Below the pieces are notes generated by a model, which was not told the DNA's origin, did not search any database, and worked only from the letters and a program-made list of their open reading frames with translations. A DNA stretch of 5,961 nt from Cyanobacteria bacterium UBA11153 (GTDB lineage: Bacteria > Cyanobacteriota > Cyanobacteriia > Cyanobacteriales > Coleofasciculaceae), in contig DOIX01000139.1 in assembly GCA_003511885.1 (NCBI GenBank), forward strand, positions 370 to 6,330. Direction: 5' to 3'. Positions 1 to 5,023 of this stretch are shown here, in pieces (the first letter of the stretch is position 1; each line of letters begins with the position of its first letter). A program made the translations under genes and the position numbers.

Positions 1-614
1 TATCGATTTTGGCGATAACTATATTTTTGTACTCGCTTAGATATACATATCGCTTTTATTGTCAATCCCCTCTCCTGGTTACAAGCTAAAAATTAGTGTC
101 GCGAAGGTTAACTTGTAGTATGTTTCCTTGAGGAATGATTTTTCTGCAAACTATACTGAGACTAGCTTCCAATTGAATAAGTTGGCTTTTTTGTCAAAAA
201 TGGCACAAAAAACCAGGTTATAAGTATTTCTGTAATTTGAAAATCGTACTACGTTCTCACCACAACGTCAAGACTAGGCTTCCAGGCACTTCATATTAAT
301 TAACTTTGTCAGGGAATGGAGATGTACTTGAATAATTTAAAAGTCAAACCTGAAAACGCGAAATTTTACTTATATATATAGGAGGAGACTGTCGCACTCT
401 TGCGGTAGAGTATGATTTGGGTAATCGATTCAGAGAAAAATAGCTAGAAAACGGCTCTAGCTCCTGGTGCGATGGTGCAAAGCGCCCAAAGAAGAGATAG
501 GGTTTTGCCTCCACACCCGCGATCGCGATTTCCACTAAAATTAAGGGAAATTAAGATCCAGAAATAGCCCAAATCAGCGCGCTAAAGAGTGGAAGCCAGA
601 TCGAATTCGGTAAA
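1..614. other. Leading non-coding region, no convincing gene
   Basis: About 600 AT-rich bases with stops in all frames at short intervals. Visible items are: an inverted repeat TTTTTTGT (187-194) / ACAAAAAA (205-212); a short palindrome TTCCTTGAGGAA (124-135); a near-direct repeat AGACTAG-CTTCCA (159-171) and AGACTAGGCTTCCA (271-284); a 21-codon ORF at 316-381; an isolated Shine-Dalgarno-like AGGAGGAG (380-387); a small hairpin ACTCT/AGAGT (396-411); and one HIP1 octamer (519-526). I could not identify a promoter for the downstream nrtS gene with confidence. No GTA-N8-TAC NtcA-type site was seen by eye. Confidence 0.6.
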
Positions 615-932
615 ATGAACATCAAAAAACTGACTAGACAGATTGGTATTAATATAAACCACATCCAGAAACAGAGTTTATTAACATATAGAATTTTTTG
701 GTTTAATTTTAGCCATCTCTATCAGTATATAACTTGTTTATTCGATCGAAGATTTGCCCCAACGGCAATAAAAGTAGCCCTAGTCATTGGTTCATTATTA
801 TTTGCCATCAATCACGGGTATGCTCTTGTAAATGGGGAAATGAATAACAATCGCTGGATTTCTGGATTACTAAGTTATCTCGTTCCCTATCTTGTCAATA
901 TCCACGGTCGATTTATCAGTAGAAGTAGATAG
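615..932 (+). CDS. nrtS: NrtS-type small membrane protein, putative nitrate/nitrite transporter subunit
   Basis: A 105-residue protein whose second half (about 43-105) matches my recollection of the NrtS family, small two-helix proteins shown in a marine Synechococcus to form a nitrate transporter in the plasma membrane. Seen in the sequence: a FDRRFAPTAIKVALVIGSLL block (43-62) leading into helix 1 (about 50-72), the motif INHGYAL (65-71), an acidic/polar linker GEMNNNRW (74-81), helix 2 (about 82-98) with LVPYLVNIHG (89-98), and a basic end. Residues 1-42 form an aromatic and basic extension that typical roughly 70-residue family members lack. ATG 615 is the only usable start: no in-frame ATG, GTG or TTG occurs in the extension, and upstream the frame is open only to a TAA at 552. 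No clear Shine-Dalgarno precedes it. Family assignment is fairly firm. Transport in this organism, and whether a partner subunit is needed, are inference; no second nrtS or nitrate-assimilation gene lies in the window. Confidence 0.78.
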   Translation: MNIKKLTRQIGININHIQKQSLLTYRIFWFNFSHLYQYITCLFDRRFAPTAIKVALVIGSLLFAINHGYALVNGEMNNNRWISGLLSYLVPYLVNIHGRFISRSR

Positions 933-974
933 AGGTAGTCAAAGAAACAATATTGAATTTAATCTGATTGTTAA

Positions 975-980
975 AGAGGA
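975..980 (+). promoter_or_regulatory. Ribosome binding site of the transglutaminase-like gene
   Basis: AGAGGA lies 6 bases before ATG 987, a good Shine-Dalgarno spacing that supports this start codon. Confidence 0.6.
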
Positions 981-986
981 TATATT

Positions 987-2453
987 ATGGCAGATAGCCT
1001 GGAAAACGAATTTTTAGATTTGGTAAGAAAGCGGAGAAAAAATAAGAGAACCCTAATTTTGAAAAGAATTGGAGCTATAGTCCTGATTGCGATAGGAAGT
1101 TCAGTGTTGGGATATTGGCTATTCCATCGAAATGTTACCTTTAATATAGGTAATTTTGTGGTTAGTCCTATGTTAATTGGATTAGTTGCGATCTTTTTTA
1201 TTATGGGCTTACTGGTTTATGCAGCTAAAAATTTAACATTTAACAAAACCCATCATAAATTATCAGATAAACCCACAAAACGTACCTTAATTAAAAGAAA
1301 ATATCTCCTCGGATATTCCTTGTTAATACTCGCAATAATTATCCAAGTCAACCCATGGATAATTAACAATCATCTCAATGGGCTTATACCTCGTTTAATC
1401 TACAATCCGCAACCGCCCACATCCAATTCCCCCTGGCCCTGGCCAAACCAAAAAATGATTCATCCAGTAGTTGCAGGGATGACAGAAGATATAGAAAAAA
1501 GCATTAAATCAGTTGCCGAATATATAGATAAAAAGGAACCAAATCCCTACTTAAAAATCAAAGCCTTACACGATTACGTTATCAGCCGAGTTACTTACGA
1601 TTTAGATGTACTGAAAACAGGCAGACGACCTCGCCAAGATGCCCAAACAGTATTTTTAACTCACAAAGGAGTTTGCGAAGGTTATGCCAATCTCTTTAAA
1701 GCACTAGGACAAGCCATAGGGATAGATGTAGTTTATATTCTCGGCAAAATTCGTCAAGACTTAGCCCCTGTAGATGTAATTCCTGAAAATATTAGACTAT
1801 TAAAGTCTAATTATGATTGGACAAATCATGCTTGGAATGCTGTCAAAGTTGAAGGTAATTGGCAGTTAGTAGATACAACTTGGGATGACACCAATTCTGG
1901 TAATTCTGCGGAATCTTATCATGGAAACTATCTCATGCTTCCTCCTAAAGCGATGATTATGAGTCATTTACCCCAACAAGAAGATTGGCAACTTTTGCAC
2001 AAAGTGGAAACTGATACTTCTTTTGAAAAACAGCCCATACTCGCACCTCAGTTTTTTGCCGAAAATCTGACAATAGTTTCGCCAACCGAATATCAAACCA
2101 CGATTGAAAAAACTGCCATAATTGACATTATTCTTCCTCCCAACTATCCCAAAAAGATTGTCGCTATGTTTTCCAGAATTAAGGAAAAAGAAACGGAGTT
2201 TCCACTCTGGAAGTTACCTAAACAAGAAGAAAAGCCAAAATTAGAACAATGTCATAGTCAGGATAATAGAGCAAAAACAATGAAAATTTACTGTAATTTT
2301 AGCCAACCAGGAATTTATCAAGTTAATCTTTTTAGTATGGAGTACAAAAATAATTCACCTAGTCAGGGAACAAACCCTCTTGGTAAACTAAAATTTCAAG
2401 TCATTTCTTATCCATTAAAACAATCAAAAATTAATTTGAATAGTGGTGGATAG
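987..2453 (+). CDS. Membrane-anchored transglutaminase-like (KY-type) protein
   Basis: A 488-residue protein. The N-terminus is basic (residues 14-27), followed by predicted membrane helices at about 24-46, 58-80 and 107-126. The loop between helices 2 and 3 (81-105) is strongly basic, so by the positive-inside rule the N-terminus is cytoplasmic and everything after helix 3 is extracytoplasmic. A Pro/Trp-rich linker (138-155) precedes a transglutaminase-like papain-fold domain (about 165-325) with all three expected catalytic residues: Cys230 in HKGVCEGYANLFKALG, His281 in TNHAWNAVKVEG and Asp296 in WQLVDTTWDD. The following segment, with a SHLPQ..DWQLL motif (326-337) and a beta-rich tail to about 475, resembles the region after the core in animal and bacterial KY (kyphoscoliosis peptidase)-like proteins. 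The domain call is secure. The activity (peptidase, amidase or cross-linking) and substrate are unknown; work on periplasmic or cell-wall protein or peptide is inference. It starts 54 bp after nrtS and ends 74 bp before the LapA-domain gene. Confidence 0.85.
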   Translation: MADSLENEFLDLVRKRRKNKRTLILKRIGAIVLIAIGSSVLGYWLFHRNVTFNIGNFVVSPMLIGLVAIFFIMGLLVYAAKNLTFNKTHHKLSDKPTKRTLIKRKYLLGYSLLILAIIIQVNPWIINNHLNGLIPRLIYNPQPPTSNSPWPWPNQKMIHPVVAGMTEDIEKSIKSVAEYIDKKEPNPYLKIKALHDYVISRVTYDLDVLKTGRRPRQDAQTVFLTHKGVCEGYANLFKALGQAIGIDVVYILGKIRQDLAPVDVIPENIRLLKSNYDWTNHAWNAVKVEGNWQLVDTTWDDTNSGNSAESYHGNYLMLPPKAMIMSHLPQQEDWQLLHKVETDTSFEKQPILAPQFFAENLTIVSPTEYQTTIEKTAIIDIILPPNYPKKIVAMFSRIKEKETEFPLWKLPKQEEKPKLEQCHSQDNRAKTMKIYCNFSQPGIYQVNLFSMEYKNNSPSQGTNPLGKLKFQVISYPLKQSKINLNSGG

Positions 2454-2527
2454 ACAAGGAAAAATGGTAGCGCAAAAAAATACAATTAGCCCTTAGTAAT
2501 TAACAACGAGCAAAAGGCAGACAAATT

Positions 2528-2764
2528 ATGAAAATGTTAACTAATTTAGTGTCAGGCATAATTGTATCAGGATGGATTTGTGCGATCGCAATTCTGTCGG
2601 TACAAAACTATACCGCTGTTTCTGTAAGGTTTCTGAGGTTTGAGTCCATTGGCATACCAGTGGGAATAGTCTTAGCCTTTGCTGTAGGGGTAGGATTGAT
2701 AGTTGGTGCGATCGCGCCTTGGCTTTGGCAAGTTACTGGAGATGACGATCGAGAGGAGTATTGA
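2528..2764 (+). CDS. LapA-domain (DUF1049) two-helix inner-membrane protein
   Basis: A 78-residue protein with two hydrophobic helices (about 5-24 and 42-64) around a conserved centre, LSVQNYTAVSVRFLRF (23-38), followed by the glycine-rich second helix starting SIGIPVGIVLAF (40-51). This is the hallmark of the LapA/DUF1049 family, named after a protein acting in lipopolysaccharide assembly in Escherichia coli. The C-terminus is short and acidic (GDDDREEY), without the longer coiled tail of E. coli LapA. Family membership is clear. A role in LPS control in cyanobacteria is not established and is only inference. AAAAGG at 2512-2517 is a weak, rather distant ribosome binding site for ATG 2528; ATG 2534 is an alternative start. 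Two HIP1 octamers lie inside the gene (2582, 2708), each encoding an Ala-Ile-Ala stretch. Confidence 0.8.
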   Translation: MKMLTNLVSGIIVSGWICAIAILSVQNYTAVSVRFLRFESIGIPVGIVLAFAVGVGLIVGAIAPWLWQVTGDDDREEY

Positions 2765-2781
2765 TTGGGTTTGTCTGTTTG

Positions 2782-2953
2782 TATAGCAACCGCCACATCA
2801 GGATCGGGATCAATAACATCATGAAGAGAATCGGAAGCCTTCGTCCACTGCTATATAGCAACCGCCAGGGCGGTCCTTCTCGATTCCTGAAACCATTGAT
2901 TTTACGACTTTCTTCCCTAGTCCCTAGCCCCTAGCCCCTAGTCCCTTGCTATA
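2782..2953. repeat. TATAGCAACC repeat cluster
   Basis: TATAGCAACC occurs at 2782-2791 and 2854-2863, and again at 4092-4101. An inverted TTGCTATA lies at 2946-2953. In the second copy the motif runs into the dyad ACCGCC-AG-GGCGGT (2861-2874). The copies at 2782 and 4092 also share weaker similarity downstream, around AATAA...CATGAA. The motif resembles short palindromic intergenic repeats I recall from filamentous cyanobacterial genomes; the function is unknown. It sits in the convergent gap between the LapA-domain gene and tsaE. Confidence 0.6.
2914..2948. repeat. Short tandem heptamer array ([T/C]CCCTAG)
   Basis: Five consecutive seven-base units read TCCCTAG, TCCCTAG, CCCCTAG, CCCCTAG and TCCCTTG. 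This is typical of the short tandemly repeated repetitive (STRR) heptamers described in filamentous cyanobacteria. It is non-coding and probably variable in copy number between strains. Confidence 0.8.
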
Positions 2954-2969
2954 GCTGGTCTTTTTTTAA

Positions 2970-3007
2970 CGCAAAGGGCGCAAAGGTGGGCGCAAAGGGC
3001 GCAAACG
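2970..3007. repeat. CGCAAAG short direct repeats
   Basis: Four units start at 2970, 2979, 2991 and 3000: CGCAAAGGG, CGCAAAGGTGGG, CGCAAAGGG and a final CGCAAACG. They directly follow a T-run (2961-2967) and end 13 bases before the 3' end of tsaE. This is a low-complexity intergenic repeat with no evident function. Confidence 0.75.
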
Positions 3008-3019
3008 TTTTGAGGAAAT

Positions 3020-3511
3020 TTACTTTTTGGGTGACGCGATGCCCAGAGCGGGCGAAGCGATTGCAGTTAGATCAAAATTACCGAACGGGGTAAGTTGGGC
3101 GTAACGTCCGGTATCCTTGGAGTGGGTAAGTTCTAGATTTAGATATGTTTGTGGTAAATAGGGTAAACGTTCCGCCCATTCTATTGCTATTATTCCTAAT
3201 GGGTTTTCTGTTCCTTCCCAGTAGGTTTCTAGGTTTAGTTCTTCTACTTCTGTTACTTTGAGGCGGTATAAGTCTAAATGATAAAGGGGGATTCTTCCTT
3301 CTGGGTATTCGTTAATTAATGTAAAGGTGGGGCTGACAATTGGATCTGCGATTCCTAGTCCCTCCCCAATCCCTTGAACTAGAGTGGTTTTGCCAGCACC
3401 TAAATCTCCCTCCAGGAGGATGGTGCTTCCTGGAGGGAGGGATTTGCCCAGCTTAATACCTAGGGATTTCGTGGCTTCGGCGTTAGGGAGAAAGATTGCG
3501 ATCGCGCTCAT
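3020..3511 (-). CDS. tsaE: TsaE, tRNA t6A threonylcarbamoyladenosine biosynthesis ATPase
   Basis: A 163-residue protein matching TsaE (YjeE). This ATPase works with TsaB and TsaD to place the threonylcarbamoyl group on A37 of ANN-decoding tRNAs in the cytoplasm. Motifs in order: Walker A GDLGAGKTT (35-43), the family motif VSPTFTLINEY (59-69), HLDLYRL with the key Asp80 (78-84), and the Walker-B-like IIAIEWAERLP (107-117). Length is close to the usual 150-160 residues. The start ATG (3509-3511 on the reverse strand) overlaps a HIP1 octamer encoding part of MSAIAIF; the upstream sequence offers only a weak ribosome site. The last about 15 residues (TAIASPALGIASPKK) are low-complexity and encoded by a palindromic repeat, so the C-terminus probably varies between strains. 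No other t6A gene is in the window. The gene is divergent from the small gene at 3666. Confidence 0.93.
   Translation of the reverse strand: MSAIAIFLPNAEATKSLGIKLGKSLPPGSTILLEGDLGAGKTTLVQGIGEGLGIADPIVSPTFTLINEYPEGRIPLYHLDLYRLKVTEVEELNLETYWEGTENPLGIIAIEWAERLPYLPQTYLNLELTHSKDTGRYAQLTPFGNFDLTAIASPALGIASPKK
3036..3064. repeat. Palindromic GCGATGCCC...GGGCGAAGCGATTGC repeat inside the 3' end of tsaE
   Basis: GCCC (3041-3044) and GGGC (3050-3053) pair around AGAGC, flanked by GCGAT and GAAGCGATTGC. The layout resembles a widespread cyanobacterial intergenic palindrome family of the form GCGATGCC...GGCGGGC...GC. Here it lies within the tsaE reading frame and supplies its C-terminal Ala/Ser/Pro codons. 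The similarity to the family is from memory; the dyad itself is visible. Confidence 0.5.
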
Positions 3512-3654
3512 CAGACTGATATTCCAGAAATGAAAAAATTAAATAAATATAAATTATAACGGATTAATAACATTCATTAAATATCATTTCCAAAATGAGA
3601 AAACTCAAGAGCGATACCCTTAGAATGATCCCAGAGACAAAATTCTGCAAATGC

Positions 3655-3661
3655 AGGAGGG
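3655..3661 (+). promoter_or_regulatory. Ribosome binding site deciding the start at 3666
   Basis: AGGAGGG ends 4 bases before ATG 3666. It overlaps the codons that would follow the alternative in-frame ATG at 3651, which has no ribosome site of its own. The shorter protein is therefore preferred. Confidence 0.65.
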
Positions 3662-3665
3662 AAAT

Positions 3666-4028
3666 ATGGTTGGTTATGCGCTAAGTAGAAAGCATCTGAC
3701 AGTTAATCCCGGTGACATTATTTCCAAACAGCCCCAAACAATTGAGGAAAAAGCCAAACAGATTGCTGTAGATGTACCTGATATTACAGGTGACCATATT
3801 AAAGTTCCAACTTACTTTATTGTCAAATATCCGAATGGTGAAACGAAGGCTTTACACCATGTCAGGGATGCTCGAGAGATTTCTGACGCAATTCGCCAAA
3901 TGCACTTTGAAGAAGAAGAAGTAACTTCAGGTGGAAAACAAATAGAGCATGAGTTAAACTTGACAGGTTTGATCTTGATTTTAGCATTTTTCTTAATGAC
4001 AAGTATTGTACTAGTTGGCATTTTTTAG
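3666..4028 (+). CDS. Small tail-anchored protein of unknown function
   Basis: A 120-residue protein that I do not recognise. The start at 3666 is chosen because AGGAGGG lies just upstream; an in-frame ATG at 3651 would add five residues (MQEGN). The soluble N-terminal part (1-98) is polar: a basic start MVGYALSRKH, a segment VPTYFIVKYPNGETKALHHV (48-67) that looks like a beta hairpin, then an amphipathic, acidic helix region about 68-86 (REISDAIRQMHFEEEE). A single strong hydrophobic helix (100-120) ends at the stop codon, so the protein is probably tail-anchored with its soluble part in the cytoplasm; whether in the plasma or thylakoid membrane cannot be told. Codon use and the clean ribosome site suggest a real gene. 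It is divergent from tsaE and convergent with the peroxiredoxin gene, and has no operon partner. Confidence 0.75.
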   Translation: MVGYALSRKHLTVNPGDIISKQPQTIEEKAKQIAVDVPDITGDHIKVPTYFIVKYPNGETKALHHVRDAREISDAIRQMHFEEEEVTSGGKQIEHELNLTGLILILAFFLMTSIVLVGIF

Positions 4029-4052
4029 CTGATTTGTTGAAGTTAGAGCTTA

Positions 4053-4083
4053 GTAGGGTGCGTTATCCTGTAACGCACCCTAC
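4053..4083. repeat. 13-bp perfect palindrome GTAGGGTGCGTTA, possible bidirectional terminator
   Basis: GTAGGGTGCGTTA (4053-4065), loop TCCTG (4066-4070) and TAACGCACCCTAC (4071-4083) form a perfect 13-bp stem. It lies between the convergent 3666 gene and the peroxiredoxin gene. GTAGGGTGCGTTA-type palindromes are widely dispersed in bacterial genomes. There is no T-run on either side, so it is not a classic intrinsic terminator, though it could stop or stabilise both transcripts. Confidence 0.75.
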
Positions 4084-4152
4084 CTACTATATATAGCAAC
4101 CATCGGGAGCGAGAGAAATAATGTCATGAATGTAATGGAAAATAGACAACGA

Positions 4153-4211
4153 ACAGTTGACAATGGACAGGAGAGTAATCTGAGTAACTATTAACTGTCA
4201 ACTGTCAACTG
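4153..4211. repeat. GTTGACA inverted and direct repeats
   Basis: ACAGTTGACA (4153-4162) is the exact reverse complement of TGTCAACTGT (4196-4205). The right arm continues as a tandem AACTGTCAACTGTCAACTG, and the left arm has a degenerate second unit (ATGGACAG). The block ends just before the 3' end of the peroxiredoxin gene and could fold in its 3' untranslated region. It resembles dispersed cyanobacterial TTGACAG repeats. Confidence 0.6.
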
Positions 4212-4218
4212 CTAGATC

Positions 4219-4857
4219 TTACTTATTAGGCTGTGGAGTCATCCGGAGGTAGGGTTTGATTACTGTATAACCTTTAGGAAACCTTTCCTTCAACTCTTCT
4301 GGATCTTTAATCGTAGGGACAATTACGCAATCATCACCATCTTTCCAATTGACGGGAGTAGCCACCTTGTAGTTATCAGTCAACTGCAAAGAATCAATTA
4401 CCCGTAAAATTTCATCGAAGTTGCGACCAGTACTGGGAGGATAGGTAATAGTCAGTCGTAGTTTCTTGTGAGGGTCAATAACAAAGACAGTCCGTACCGT
4501 GACGCTAGCGTTAGCATTGGGATGAATCATATCGTAAAGGTCAGAGACCTTTTTATCCGCATCCGCCAAAATTGGGTAGTTAACTGTGGTATTCTGAGTT
4601 TCGTTGATATCGCAAATCCAGCCACCATGGGATTCAACCCCATCCACGCTCAAAGCAATGACTTTAACATTGCGCTTGTCAAATTCGGGTTTCAACTTTG
4701 CCACTTCCCCTAACTCAGTGGTGCAAACTGGAGTATAGTCAGCAGGGTGAGAGAAGAGTACTACCCAGCTATCCCCTGCCCAGTTGTAAAAGTTGATTTC
4801 CCCCTCGCTGGATGCTTGGGTAAAGTTGGGAACCGTGTCACCTAATCTTAGAGCCAT
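4219..4857 (-). CDS. 1-Cys peroxiredoxin (Prx6 type)
   Basis: A 212-residue thiol peroxidase that reduces hydrogen peroxide and organic peroxides. Visible hallmarks: LGDTVPNF (5-12), the active-site segment HPADYTPVCTTELG (37-50) with peroxidatic Cys45 and Thr42, the resolving environment around Arg122 (SVTVRTVFVIDP, 118-129), and the Prx6-specific C-terminal part ATPVNWKDGDDCVIVPTI (166-183) and RFPKGY (192-197). Full length for the family, with no truncation. Two further cysteines, Cys82 and Cys177, are present; whether either acts in resolution is unknown. The protein has no signal peptide and should be cytoplasmic. The start is ATG 4857; no clear Shine-Dalgarno precedes it, which is common in cyanobacteria. 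It is divergent from psbU across a 166-bp spacer with a reverse-strand TATAAT box about 46 bases upstream. Confidence 0.95.
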   Translation of the reverse strand: MALRLGDTVPNFTQASSEGEINFYNWAGDSWVVLFSHPADYTPVCTTELGEVAKLKPEFDKRNVKVIALSVDGVESHGGWICDINETQNTTVNYPILADADKKVSDLYDMIHPNANASVTVRTVFVIDPHKKLRLTITYPPSTGRNFDEILRVIDSLQLTDNYKVATPVNWKDGDDCVIVPTIKDPEELKERFPKGYTVIKPYLRMTPQPNK

Positions 4858-4902
4858 ATCTAATTTGCTGTACCAGGACAGACAATGTTTGATCGGTCTT
4901 GA

Positions 4903-4920
4903 ATTATAGCGTGCTATAAG
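4903..4920. promoter_or_regulatory. Divergent promoter core with 7-2-7 palindrome between peroxiredoxin and psbU
   Basis: TTATAGC (4904-4910), GT, GCTATAA (4913-4919) form a perfect 7-bp dyad with a 2-base spacer. On the - strand, 4908-4903 reads TATAAT, a perfect -10 box for the peroxiredoxin gene. On the + strand, 4915-4920 reads TATAAG, a -10-like box for psbU. No good -35 at 16-18 bases is visible for either direction (TTGATC at 4889-4894 is 20 bases from the psbU -10). The palindrome could be an operator for a redox or peroxide regulator; that is inference. Confidence 0.42.
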
Positions 4921-4954
4921 ATGAGATGATAGAAAACAAAAATTAAACTAACCA

Positions 4955-4974
4955 AAGAGAGGTGCTTCTCTCTT
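4955..4974 (+). promoter_or_regulatory. Hairpin in the psbU leader
   Basis: AAGAGAG (4955-4961), loop GTGCTT, CTCTCTT (4968-4974) form a perfect 7-bp stem. It is followed by a pyrimidine-rich leader and the psbU ribosome binding site 35 bases later. It may affect mRNA stability or translation; no known riboswitch class is recognised. Confidence 0.45.
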
Positions 4975-5009
4975 GAGTTTCGTTTGTCTGTTGTTCGTTT
5001 TTCCGTTGT

Positions 5010-5018
5010 AAGGAGGAG
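5010..5018 (+). promoter_or_regulatory. Strong ribosome binding site of psbU
   Basis: AAGGAGGAG is a near-perfect anti-16S match, with GGAGG ending 7 bases before ATG 5024. It fixes the start and fits a highly translated photosynthesis gene. Confidence 0.85.
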
Positions 5019-5023
5019 AGTTT

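Noticed and set aside
344..535. 63-codon reverse-strand frame with a HIP1 near its start
   Set aside because: No recognisable domain, no ribosome site and atypical composition. It covers HIP1 and other repeat-like sequence, so it is most likely a chance frame; only a homology search could revive it.
1..614. tRNA or known small RNA gene
   Set aside because: No cloverleaf, TTCAA arm or CCA end could be traced on either strand, and no terminator-type hairpin with a T-run is present.
2608..2796. 62-codon reverse-strand frame
   Set aside because: Lies opposite the well-supported LapA-domain gene and owes its open frame to that gene's codon pattern.
3602..3626. TAGAAT (3621-3626) as a -10 box for the small tail-anchored gene
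   Set aside because: No acceptable -35 at 16-18 bases, and the spacer is AT-rich enough to give such boxes by chance.
3651..3665. Upstream ATG as start of the small tail-anchored gene
   Set aside because: It has no ribosome site of its own, and the strong AGGAGGG lies after it, positioned for ATG 3666.
3812..4021. 69-codon reverse-strand frame
   Set aside because: Complete shadow of the 3666-4028 gene, with no ribosome site or motif.
4468..4713. 81-codon + strand frame
   Set aside because: Lies entirely inside the peroxiredoxin gene on the opposite strand, whose family identity is unambiguous.
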